Below, in pieces: positions 36,775 through 48,200 of a stretch of DNA of 64,000 nucleotides; position 1 is the stretch's first letter; every line of letters starts with the position of its first letter. The position numbers and the translations under genes were made by a program. The stretch is from Phyto melanocephala (Eukaryota; Arthropoda; Insecta; Diptera; Rhinophoridae). The stretch is from positions 84,470,213 through 84,534,212 of the forward strand of contig OW799236.1 in the NCBI GenBank assembly GCA_941918925.1, written 5' to 3'. A model generated the notes under the pieces. It had not been told where the DNA came from and ran no database searches. It saw only the letters and a list, made by a program, of their open reading frames with translations.

Positions 36775-37001
36775 ATCTGTGGCTTGGAGCTAAAAAGGCC
36801 AATGTCAAAATATTTACTTTTGAGAAAATTTGAATTAAACTTTAACATTGGCCAGCATTTTATTTATGAAGCTGTTCTGGATTAAGTATAACTTTAGCTG
36901 TTTTACCATAATGGAATAGAGCAAAAATACAAATCTAATGCAATGATTAACTCAAAAGAGCAAAAAAGTGATATTAGCCCTTTTAGCTCCAAGCCACAGA
37001 T
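36775..37001. mobile_element. MITE with 23-bp perfect inverted ends at a TA site
   Basis: ATATCTGTGGCTTGGAGC (36773 onward) is exactly inverted as GCTCCAAGCCACAGATAT (ending 37003). TA lies on both sides, as for Tc1/mariner-type MITEs. AAAAAGGCCAATGTCAAA is repeated in related form inside. No coding region. Confidence 0.8.
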
Positions 37002-37003
37002 AT

Positions 37004-38268
37004 ATATTTAATATTTTAAGTTTTAAAAAGCAACGTATCTTACCTAAAAATTATCACTGTTTGTTAAATAAATTTTCTTACCTTCTTTATTTGTATCTAT
37101 TTATACATTTTTTTAGTTTTAAATAACATTTTCTGATGTAAAAATCTTAAATAGGTCATGCCAATATTACATTTTCATTGTATTTTTTATTTGATATACC
37201 ACAGTGTGGTATTTGTTGCATGGTGTGTAACGTAATATGTATTTAGAAACCTTTTAAAAAAAGTACATGTGTAACATTAAATCAAAATTGACAACTAATT
37301 ATTTTGAAAAATGTAATCAATACTTATGACTTCTTTATTAATTTGTTGGTAACAGTGATAATTTAACCAGTAAATGTTTTATTTATCATCATGATCGCAT
37401 GAATGCATTTTGGATTTCAGACATGTAATAGATATTTAATGATTCATTACAAAATTTAAAAAATATTTATTAAATAATTGACATAATGTATTGCAACAAA
37501 ATGTACATAACACGGGAAATAAGTAAAAATTATATTATACTTTAGGAAAATTAATAAAGCTTCCGCTAATCTAGCGCACTTGCTACGGTTTTGTTATAAT
37601 GTAAGTAAATCAACTGTTGTTAAACAACCTTGACAATGGTGTAACTAGATCATTCTGGGGTGTGCTATGAAGCCCACTGAATTGAAGGTCAAAAATTTAA
37701 CAATTTTAATTTAATAAACTTATAAAATTAACTAAGTTTAATAGTAACAAAAAATTAATGATACTGATGATGGAACATTTGTTCCAAACCTTTTTAAAAT
37801 ATCTTTTAAAATTGTTTTACGAAACTTTTTTTTTACACACCTTCATATAGCAAACTTCTTATCAAATGAGAAGCACAAAAGGCAATTGCCTGTACATAAA
37901 ACATAGTAGCTTTTCTAATTCATTTTTCCTCCTTCATTTACAAACTTAAAAGTTTTGCAACAAATATTCCATAATGTGGACGTGGACTAAATGTAGTAAT
38001 ACATAATAAGCGTTTTAAATTTCTTGACATCACTGATCTTACATTCATATTCTTTTCTTCACAAAAAAAAACAGCTAGTCAAAAACTAATACCCTGACTT
38101 TATACCGGGTTTAAGGACAATATTTTTTACCTCAAATGAAAGTACCTAAATTATTCGTCGCAATTGTTTAATTTGAATACATCCATAAAATTGAGATATC
38201 TAACAACTATTACTATTACAAAAGAAAATATGACGATTTTAAACACACTATTTGTTTATTTAAAAATT
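37004..38268. other. Gene-free AT-rich stretch
   Basis: No supported gene or repeat boundary. Confidence 0.45.
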
Positions 38269-38414
38269 AAACAAGTAAGAGCACTTTATTCGTGTGTGCC
38301 GAATCTTTTATACCCACCACCAATTTTGTGTACATTTAAAGCACAATATTTATTATTTTGTTACTCATTATGGAATAATCTTTTTATAATAAAATATGTA
38401 TCACTTTCTTTGTA

Positions 38415-38990
38415 GAGGGTGGTTAAATTTTAAGGGCCCATGTTGAAGGTGAACTACACCTAGTCTTTAAATTTGTTTTCTGAATTTCACTTGACATTTC
38501 TCAATCTCAAACTTACTCAATTTGTTCCGTGGAAAGATACGCAAATGACCAACGCTTTAAAGTTATTCTGGTTTTTTATAAAAATGGGCGTTCAAATCAA
38601 AATGCATTTTGTGCACTTCGTAATTCTTGTAAAAAATATTTAAATTTCTGCAAAACAGGTCTGTATAAAATGTTAGAAAATCTGTGAATGCCTTCTTAGT
38701 TCGTTGAATGGGAACCACTGCTGGTTTTTGCGATAGTGTGGCAAAGGAGCAGCCAACCTCGACTCATCATCATGCCCATCAATTGAGCATCAATATTGTC
38801 ATTGAAAATTTGGAAAATCAGATAGAGGATTGGCGCCAAGGATGGGGGGGGGGCCATTTGGCCGATATTTTGTAAAATACATAATTGAACCATACAAATA
38901 TTATAATTACAAAAAGAAATAATAATAATTTCCTAAATAATTTGTGTTTTATTTAAATTCAACATCGGTCCTTAAAATTAAACCAAACTT
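38415..38990 (+). mobile_element. Mariner-type deletion derivative at a TA site
   Basis: Diverged inverted ends (TTAAATTTTAAGGGCCCATG and CGGTCCTTAAAATTAAACC) are flanked by TA (38413-38414 and 38991-38992). The inside has an N-terminal transposase block, NDQRFKVILVFYKNGRSNQ, and, after an internal deletion, a C-terminal block, IENLENQIEDW...GGHLADIL. These are the two ends of the same type of transposase whose middle is seen at 1-510 and 44650-45060. Copy C near 20069-20087 has the unfilled site (ATCGAAGTTACACAAAGAAG). Non-functional. Confidence 0.8.
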
Positions 38991-39029
38991 TATAACTTCG
39001 ATATGCTACTAAAATTCTTTTGTAAATGT

Positions 39030-40080
39030 AGTCTTTCAATGAAAGTGGGCGTTAAAGTAGGTGTGTCAATAAAGTTTCTGCTAACAAATACAACTTAGAT
39101 ATTTCAATATAGTCCATTATTTTCCCAAAAACTTTGTCAATAGAGAAATTACATGAATTTAAGATAAACCGTTATATGGGAGGTAGGCGTTAAAGTAGGC
39201 GTGTCACCTAACTTTTTGGCACAACAATTACATTGAATAGAAGGATATATGTCAAATTTTATTATCATAATTCTAATTTTGTCGGTTTTATGAGCTTTTA
39301 AATTTCATTAACGGTAGATAACGTGAAAAGTGGGCATTATAGTAGGCGTGTCAAAAATGTTTTTGCTAATGAGTACAACCTAGATGTTTCAATATAGTCC
39401 TTTATAATTCCAAAATCTATATTAATAGAGAAATTATATGAATTTAGGTTAAAACGTTATATGGGAGGTGGGCGTAAAAGTAGGCGTGGCACCCTTATTT
39501 TCTGTCACAGTAATGACATTGACTAGAAGGATATATGTAGCAAACTTCATCATCATACCTCTAATTTTGTCGGTTTTATGAGCTTTTAAATTTCATTAAC
39601 GGTAGATAACGTGAAAAGTGGGCATTATAAATAGTAGGCGTGTCAAAGTTGTTTTTGCTAATGAGTACAACCTAGATGTTTCAATATAGTCCTTTATAAT
39701 TCCAAAATCTATATTAATAGAGAAATTATATGAATTTTGGTTAAAACGTTGTATAGGTGGGCGTGGCACCTTAATTTTTTGGCACAGTAATGACATTGAC
39801 TAGAAGGATATATGTAGCAAATTTCATCATCATACCTCTAATTTTGTCGGTTTTATGAGCTTTTAAATTTCATTAACGGTCGATAACGTGAAAAGTGGGC
39901 ATTATAAATAGTAGGCGTGTCAAAGTTGCTTTTGCTAATGAGTACAACCTAGATGTTTCAATATAGTCCTTTATAATTCCAAAATCTATTTTAATAGAGA
40001 AATTATATGAATTTTAAGTAAAACGTTATATGGGAGCCGGGCGTAGAAGTGGGCGTGGCACATTGATTTTCCGTTACAAA
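39030..40080 (+). repeat. Internal tandem array, period about 285 bp
   Basis: GATAACGTGAAAAGTGGGCA recurs near 39316, 39606 and 39889, each followed in order by GGCGTGTCAAA, CTAATGAGTACAACCTAGAT, AATTATATGAATTT and GACATTGACTAGAAGGATAT. A more diverged first unit begins near 39030. Spacings of 290 and 283 show small indels. The later units are most alike, as expected from unequal exchange. Confidence 0.85.
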
Positions 40081-40733
40081 AAAACCTCTCAATAAAAAGC
40101 AAAGTGTGCAAAATTTCAGAGTCGTACATCCAATTTTGTTGCTTTTATGACATTTTTGTTTTTAAATACACTGAAAAATACACTGCGCGGTATAAATTTT
40201 CGTACATTTTGATCGATAACTCGTTTCCTAATGCATAGATTTAGATAATTTTCGGGAAAAAATATTGTTTTTACTCAAGAAATATATATTCGAAGTTTCA
40301 TGAGTCTACGTTAATGCGTTTCGACACAATTCAATTTTATTCGATGTTCGAAGGACACGGTTTTTTCGACCTACTCTTGCTTTTCGAGCTATAACTCTCT
40401 TCCTAATATTCCGATTTAGCCCATTTTCAATACCTTGTCTATAAGAAAGATTCTGGCAAAATTTGAGCCCCCTAGCTTTTTCGGTGCGACCTCTATCGTG
40501 CTTTCAACAGACGGACAGACGGACATAGCTAGATCGTCATCAAATCAAACCCTGATTCAGAATATATATACTTTATGGGGTCTAAAAGGGATATTTCGAT
40601 GTGTTACAAACGGAATGACAAAATGAATATACCCCCACCATTTTTTTGGTGGCGGGAATAAAAAAAATAAATTTAAACAAAATAAAAATAAGTGAATTGC
40701 TTGTTTACGTATGCTACGTGGAGACCCACGGTT

Positions 40734-41276
40734 CCCCCCGACCACACGAACGATTGATTATGTCTTAGTATAAGCAATAACGCCGGCACAATACGGCATC
40801 AAATTGCTAATGTTTAAGCTTATATCTCTAGGTGGTGAACACTTATATATCTTAAAACATAAAATTAAAAATTTTTCTGGAGATTGTTCGATAATTAAAA
40901 ATTTTTAAAAAAATATACGCAAATATATTTCACTTAAGGCACTTGATTAAAACGAATCTTTTGCACTTATATATTTAAATATAATAAAAACTTGAATTTT
41001 TTTATATTTTAATAATATTTTTAATATTTTGTTTTCTTTTGTTCTGCGACGTTCTCTTATACATTAGTGTTGTTGCTACATTTTATTTGTTTGCAATTAA
41101 ATTTGGCAGCTTGTGCTAAAAGATTATTGCTCAGCAATGTATTATAACATTTATTGCTAAATATGTGTTCCAATACATATTCATGCAGTCCACACGTGAA
41201 TATCTTGTGTTGGCAATAGAATTTGACAATTGCTGTGGCAATAATTGCTAAACATATTGCTCGTGTGGTCGGGGGG
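40734..41276. mobile_element. 543-bp MITE with CCCCCCGACCACACGA ends
   Basis: CCCCCCGACCACACGA at 40734 is inverted as TCGTGTGGTCGGGGGG ending at 41276. The interior is AT-rich with repeated TTGCTAA/ATTGCT words and no transposase. The flanking TSD is unclear (TT or TTA-like). G/C-homopolymer ends are unusual in this AT-rich region. Confidence 0.75.
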
Positions 41277-41996
41277 TTAGAAAAGAAATTTCAGCGATCT
41301 AAAAAAGTTTTTTTTTTTTTTTAGAAAAGAAGACAATATTAGAACTTTTTGAATGAAAGGGCAAAAAAGTATAATTTTTTCTTGAGAAAAAAGAAATCAC
41401 CATTATTTTAAACAAGTAGAACTGAAATTATCCATTTGTTTCAAACAAAATTTTCGACTGGCGACTAAATTTTTAGCATCACGATTTATACATTTTGAAA
41501 CAATTTTTCAGAAAATCAAAGCTGTCATATAAATTTATGATTTTTTAAAATTTTAGTATAAAAACACTATGTAATGTTGCAACTCAGTTCAAATTATTCT
41601 AAACAAAAATTAAATTTAAATTAATTTAAGCTGAGAGTTTTCCGAACAATTTTTTTTTCTCAAAAAGAGAGACACGATAAAATATATATAAAAATGATTT
41701 GGGTCTACAAAAAATGGTTTCACGGTTAAATGAATCTTGTTTTTAGTTGTTAAATTTTTTTCGAAATTTTTTGCATATACTGATACTAAAAATATATGTA
41801 AGACGTCTTGGAAACATAGGACAGAAAGAGGAATAAAAAATAAATTAAACTATTAAAAATTCCGTTTTAATATTCACTAATTGATGTTGATGAATTTTTA
41901 TTTATTACAGCTTTTTTTTAATTTTATTGTAAATCAATTATTATGTCTTGAGATCGTTTTCCTATGCTTTCTAAAATATTTTAAATTAAATTGTAA
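41277..41996. other. Gene-free AT-rich stretch
   Basis: No supported feature. Confidence 0.45.
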
Positions 41997-42112
41997 CTGT
42001 CGTATTCATAAAATATATTTTAGGTTTATTAAGGCTTATTTGACAGATGTTGCACAGGAATTTGTTAAATATGCCTTCAATAAACCTAGAATATTTTTTA
42101 TAAATACGGCAG
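41997..42112. mobile_element. Palindromic MITE family P, copy 3
   Basis: A 116-bp near-palindrome with ends CTGTCGTATTCATAAA and AAATACGGCAG, flanked by TAA (41994-41996 and 42113-42115). The best-preserved copy. Confidence 0.85.
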
Positions 42113-44256
42113 TAAGCATTTAACAATACTGAAAAATTATTCCGTTTTTAGTCGAGTGGAATGCATTTTTATAGCCAGCTACGAATTAACATCAGCCCTC
42201 TTTATCGAAATACTTTTAATGAAATTAGAAAATGGAAATCGAAGCACTTATTTCAATACTGCCAGTAAAACCATATATATAGAAAGCATTGTGAATATAA
42301 GCATGGAGAAAATTTCATTTGATATTCTTGTGCACCGGGATCAGTTAGTCTTCTTCATCTTATATATATATAAATTCGATGACGTTCATTGGTAAATGTA
42401 TCACTTAAGAATGGCTGCACCGATTTCGCTAATTTATTTTTTAAATAAATATTATTTTTTAAACTCAACTTAAAGAAATAAAAATTAACCACGCCTATAT
42501 TTACGATCACTTTTTTTTATTTATCTAAAATCGATGAATGGGTGTAGCGATTTGACTATTTTTTAAAATAACCTGTAAAGGTTAATAATATTTCCTATGG
42601 ACATATTTTCCTTAAATGTTAAGTGGGTGTGACACCCACTTCCCATATTAAAATCAACAGTTTTTGCCGCATATCCTGAGTACTGTAATACCTAGTCTTC
42701 AAAATTCGTGTCCAGTATTATAAAACCAGCTGGCATAGTTGAGCTTAAAATGAGCTGGTAAATAACAATGGGCGTGGCATATTTAACATAAATAAAATAC
42801 ATTTTTTAATATATCTAGAAAACTATTACATTTATAATTTTAAAACTCTGTGTGTTTTTATATTTGTCTTATTCCAACGTCCAATTCAAACTATCGGAGC
42901 AGGGAAGTGATACTTCCCACAAAAAAAAACTTAATCCTGGTTTAGATACTTAAATAAAAATCTTGCAATTCATTCCAATAATTTAATGGTATCAAATGAA
43001 GGGGCGTAGTACCGCCCATACATGGCAAAAGTGTAATTGTTATAGACTTTCAATTATCTGTAATTGGCTATGATATCAGTTAAATTTTCCGGACGCAAAA
43101 TCGATACGATCAGATTAGAGGGCGTGATGATTGGTTTAAACTTATAACGAGCTCGGCTTGACGATATTTAATGTATGAAAAATCACATGAAATGCAATAA
43201 TTGCTGTTTACCAAATTTAGTGGTCACGCTTTTTTGAGGAAATATTTTAACGTAACTTAAAAAAATTATAAACATTTTACGTAGCGTATGATGCGCAAAT
43301 CATTAATAAATATAATTTAAATTTAAAAATCTATTTTAGTCAATTAAAATAATTTTAAAACTTTTTATACAATAATTCTAAACAAAATAAAAAATTTCTA
43401 TAATATTGCAATTTAACCTTGTTAAATTCACTTTCTGATAAGAACTTGTTTTGGCATTAAATATTTGGTACTCAAACGCTTGCTAAAAAAAATTAATTCT
43501 TATCTCATTGAAAACGATAAGAAAACCAAACATTGATATGGTTAATATGTTCATTAAAAATAAAAATTACATGTGTAATCAATGCTCCAGCTATTTTTTC
43601 AACACCTGCCATTTAAAAGTGTTACATAAAGCTTTTAACAAAATACAGTTTCAAAAACTAAAAATTTCAATAACTATTAATTTTAAAAAAATTTTCAAAC
43701 TTAACAAAACTTGCGATATATATTGTATTTTTGCAGGAAATTTCAGACTTTAAATAGCAACGATCTATTTAAAAAACAAAAAAGAAGGTACTTTAAGGCG
43801 TGGGGTAAAATTTAGCTGTTGTCGTTGGTTCAATTCACAAGCTGTAGGTGTTGTACATCGTAGTTGTTGTATACATTTTTTTCATAATTTCTACATTAAT
43901 TTTTTGTACCTATATTTTTATAGAATGTCGTATAAATACATCATAGCTAGAAAATTACGTCCTATCGCCGTTTTTCTTCAATATGAAGAAGTACATTTCT
44001 TACAACCTACGACTCTTACGACAGGTTGTGAATTGAGCAATTATTTCCCCCTTGATTGTTGTATACTTTTAGGCTGAGATTTGCTAGGCTTTTTTTAATC
44101 GACCCTACTACTGTTAGAAATACTTATATAGATAAAGTTAACAAAAACTTGGAATTTTTAATCAATTTACATACCGGTAGCTTAAAATAAAAAGGGCGTT
44201 TCTCGTATTTATTACTACCTAATAGTAGAAGAAAACAACATTAATAAAACTTAATA
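42113..44256. other. Gene-free stretch with GGGCGTGGC-type repeat debris
   Basis: 42400-43150 holds blocks such as GGCTGCACCGATTTCGCTAA, AATGGGCGTGGCATATT and TCGGAGCAGGGAAGTGATAC, related to 26411-27010. Frames at 42156-42395 and 43508-43753 have no domain or splice support. The rest is plain AT-rich sequence. Confidence 0.45.
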
Positions 44257-44645
44257 AAAACAAGTAAGAGTCCTATATTCGGCCGTGCCGAATCTGATAA
44301 TACCCTTCACCATCAAGTACATAGGTATAATCCCACATCGTAGCTTAAGCTAGATTTCATGTTATATGCCATTTTTTCTTATTATTTCCGACGCCATCCT
44401 TGATTTTGAAGTTTTACGTAGTCAAGCCCTTTAATTTGATACCCATATTGATGGGGTTGAAAAAATTTATCCGCCATTTAGTTATAGACGCCATTTTAGA
44501 TTTTACATTTTTTAATAATGTACTGTATTGTTCAGGGTTGAAGGAGTTACATTTTAAAATACCAGATTTGGCTCATATAGGGATTTATTGTCCGCAATTT
44601 TTTATGAATACGGCAATTTATCTAAGGGTCCGTCATCTAACGTTT
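44257..44645 (+). mobile_element. Helentron/DINE-1-like 5' fragment, truncated by a transposase relic
   Basis: AACAAGTAAGAGTCCTATAT, ATTCGGCCGTGCCGAAT, ACCCTTCACCATCAAGTAC, and body blocks matching 12880-13110. It stops near 44645, where transposase sequence begins. Confidence 0.7.
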
Positions 44646-44649
44646 TTTT

Positions 44650-45060
44650 TCAACTAGTGCTTATTTCGTGAATGGTAACACTTAGCTCATGTCTGATTTG
44701 CAAGCAAAATTGTCGCATTTGGGGCACAGAAAACCCGCACGCATACATAGAAAAGCCGATACACCCAAAACGAGTCACTGTTTGGTGCGGATTTTGGTCC
44801 AGAGGCATAATCGGGCCATTTTTCTTCGAAAATGAGCAAGGAGTTTCCGTAGTCATTGGCGATCGTTAGCGGGCCATGTTGAACGAATTTTTGTTAACAC
44901 AAATTGAAGAGGAGGATATTGGCAACATTTGGTTTCAACAGGACGGCGCTACGTGCCACACAGCCGAAGCTACACTTTTTATGGCATTTTCAAAAAACAA
45001 AGTTATTTGGCGGACCCTTTACATATTGATGGCTTAATATAAAAAGGGCGTATATCAATT
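44650..45060 (+). pseudogene. Mariner-type transposase relic, catalytic core
   Basis: Blocks in order: NCRIWGTENPHAYIEK, then HPKRVTVWCGFWSRGIIGPF, FFENEQG, a stop, RAMLNEF, and then IWFQQDGATCHTAEATL, which holds the second catalytic Asp. After this the frame runs into stops, and a C-terminal part is missing by deletion. The same family as the relic at 1-510 and, by its ends, probably the derivative at 38415-38990. The end, near 45060 or up to about 45120, is not precise. It lies about 240 bases upstream of the mdy start codon. Confidence 0.8.
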
Positions 45061-45299
45061 TTTAACGAAATTGCGTTATTAACGTTTTCTGGTTGTCTAC
45101 ATACAAACAATACGCCTTTAAAACTAAGTTAGTTAGGATTACAATTACAGATTTTTACACTGTTCTGTAGTTAAAGTGCTTAAAAAGTGCATATTTACAT
45201 TTAATAATTTTCTAAAAAAAATAATTACACAAAAAAAATTATAATTATAAATTGTTTTTCTACTATTTTCTATTATTTTCTAGTAAATACAGCTGCAAA

Positions 45300-48200
45300 A
45301 TGGCCACAAAAGAACAAAATGGTCGCGTGGGGATGATTAAAAAATTGCGACGTTCAGCATCGGCCAGCGATCACAATTTGAGCGAATTGCGTAACCGTAA
45401 ATCTACACAAAATCTTTTTGATCAATATGGTATCCCAGTAGATCTCAAACAATTTCGTAAAGTTTTGGATAAGGATGACTCAAATGGCAATAACAACACA
45501 GAGAAAAAGACTAGATATCGGAGGACACAGAGTGTTACCCGAGCTGAAGAAATAACAACCAAAGAACAAAAACAACGTAAAGAACAGCCAGATAAGCCGT
45601 AAGTTTGAAATATGAAAAGCTTTTATATACATAATAATAATAATAAAAATAATAGGTTCGTTCGAGAACTCACAAATTTGTACGAATTTGTACAAATTTT
45701 TACTGCATTTTACGAAACTGCGTTCGTTAACACAAATTTGTAGTAAATGAGAGCACAAATAGAGAGCGAAAAGTGACAGTTCTTGACTGAGTATTTGCAA
45801 ATTTTTACAACAGAAATTTCTTGCAGTAAGATTTAGCAAAACCAAAAAACATATGATTCAAAAGGTAAACAAACAAAAGTTAGCAAACAAAAAGTATACA
45901 ATTTGTGAAAAAAATATTAAAAAAAAGGAAAATCCAAACAAAAGTGCAAAATATTATTAAATTTAAACTGTTTGTGAAATTAAGTTAGTTAACAATGTCT
46001 ACAGATGAAAGAATAGAACTGCCTGAATCTGGCGCAGGTATACATACTTAAATACATATTTACACGTGAGTATGTATGTATGTACATAGTTCCCATTAAA
46101 CTTTATTTATTTGCCATCAGCTGTTGCTTCAATCTTACGAATTTTTACAAATGTCTGTTCGAGTACTTTTTTGGACAAATTCTCTTTTTGAGAGTAAAAT
46201 TTTCAATTTACTAAATAATTACTCATTTACTACAAAGTGCAGTAAAAGTACTCGAACGAACCTAATATAAGTATGTTCATATGTTTACTCGTACTATTTA
46301 TACTTAGGTACTTAAAATTATAAAAATTTTTCTTTAAAATTAATTATTTATATCCATTTTAGCTGCCATCGACCCAGAGATTCTCTTTTTTCTTGGAGTT
46401 CTGGTTTTAGCAATTTTACCGGCTTAGTGAATTGGGGTTTTCTGCTATTAACCATTGGTGGCTTTAGACTGTGTTTAGAGAATTTATTAAAGTAGGTTTT
46501 TGTATACACAAGTGCTTCATATTAAATAAATTTCATATAATTTTTTTTTTCCATTTTTATAATTTTTTTTTTTAAGATATGGAATTAGAATCAATCCTTT
46601 TGACTGGTATTTCTTTTTAAGTGGCAAAAATGAAGGCGAAGGAAATGCCTCATTGTTCTTAATTTCATGTAAGTTGAACTTTAACCATATGATTTAATTG
46701 TGTATGCCAGTGTAGCATAATAATGGCCATTATGAGTTGAAAGTCGTAAAATGGTACTTTTGTGCTATTTCAAATTGCAAGCATTGTGCTGATAGGGACT
46801 GATGTATTTTTTAAGAGCCAATAAATTATGTATAAATGTGAAGAAAAATGTTTTATTTTATCAGGGGCCGAATGACGATATTTGATATCGATGTCACATA
46901 ATCAGTTTGGAAAAATTTTGATAGTTTTTGTTTTACCGTTTGTTTTTCTTTTATTTTGTATTTTTAAATTTTACAAAAACGCAATTTTTTTAAGAAAAAA
47001 TATGCATATTTAATGCTACTTGTAAAGTAAATAGAAATGTAATTAATACTACTTGAGAAATTAAAAGTTTTTTAAAATTTTGTTTTTCTTAAGAAGCAAA
47101 ATGTGGACTCAAAACCACTTACGAACGGAATTAATTTCTGTGACATAACTGCATATATATTAGATAATTATTAAAGCTACGTTCACATTTGGTAAATATT
47201 TGACCAACTATTTTATTTCATTTTTTTTTGTATACCAAATACAGTCAAAACGCTCACACACAGACAAAAGTTATCATCACTATGCTTCTTTTGCGTTTAG
47301 AGGTCCACCGTGTCCAGGAAATAATAAGAATGCTTAATTTACGATTTGTAATAGAAATTTTAATGCATTTTATTTACTGAATCTGCTCCTTTTTTGTTTT
47401 TAGTTTTTACAATTTCCATTAGATTATTTTTTTAAACCACTTCCGAGGAAAATCCAAAAAATTAACAGAAACAATAACTTTCAACTGAAGAGCTAAAATT
47501 AATAATAAATACATACTTACAAATAAACAAAATAAAAAAATAAGAAATTTGAGAACTATGTGGTGCATTGAGGTTTAAGATTACTCCAATGGAGGTTCTA
47601 GTGTACTTGCACTAGACAATTATTTGGCTGTCAAAAGACAAAACTGCCATCACCAATTATTTTTTATTTAATTTCCAAATGTTTTCCAAAGCCTCCTCCA
47701 GTAACTACCAATCGACCTATTCCTTCGTATAGGAAGCTGGAATTTACGAATTCGACCCCTTATATAAAAATCTGCATGTGGTCAATTGATAGTCCGGGTA
47801 ACTGTACCTTCGTACAGTTAACCGACGTCACGCAATTAACCAATGCGGGATTGAGACGCAAAAAAGGAAAAAGGACGGCAGCTCTTGATCCGACCAGAGC
47901 TGAATAACGACTGTGTAATGCATTGACCTAAAATGACTATTTGTAGCAGTGTTGCCAAGTCCTGGTGACCAAAAAAGTCTAAATTCCAAACAAAACGGAG
48001 CTAAAAATGGACTAAAAGTGTCAGAGATTTTAATTAAAACCATCATTTTTTAGAAATTTATGACAGCATCAAATCGACTTTTGCAGAATTTTCACAAATG
48101 ATCTATTGTAGCAATTGAACTATGTACTGCTAAAAAACACACACAATGATAGCTTCTGTTGCTGAGTTTTCATATAAAACGGTTTTAATGGCAAAGGATT

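Larger units (their letters stand above)
38269..40662 (+). mobile_element. Helentron-like element, subfamily B, full copy B
   Basis: 5' end AACAAGTAAGAGCACTTTAT, a decayed palindrome (TTCGTGTGTGCCGAA), then ATACCCACCACCAATTTTG. 3' end: CAACAGACGGACAGACGGAC, TTTATGGGGTCT, then the hairpin ATACCCCCACCATTT / TTTGGTGGCGGGAATA. It contains a mariner deletion derivative (38415-38990) and an internal tandem array (about 39030-40080). Non-coding. Confidence 0.8.

Noticed and set aside
38696..38893. Minus-strand frame of 65 codons
   Set aside because: It is the complement of the C-terminal transposase block of the mariner derivative, which reads sensibly only on the plus strand.
39030..40080. CRISPR array or phage-like repeats
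   Set aside because: Period about 285 bp without unique spacers, in a eukaryotic transposon. The 39-bp array at 6246 also has no spacers.
45480..45845. 121-codon minus-strand frame across mdy exon 1
   Set aside because: It overlaps the real exon and the MITE end in antisense. No domain.
45995..46051. Alternative first coding exon of mdy
   Set aside because: The donor would leave phase 1, but exon 2 needs phase 2, and the sequence lies inside a MITE. Reported only as a transposon remnant.
47701..47830. tRNA-like or gene fragment in a locally GC-richer patch
   Set aside because: No cloverleaf, domain or repeat partner could be found. Left unannotated.
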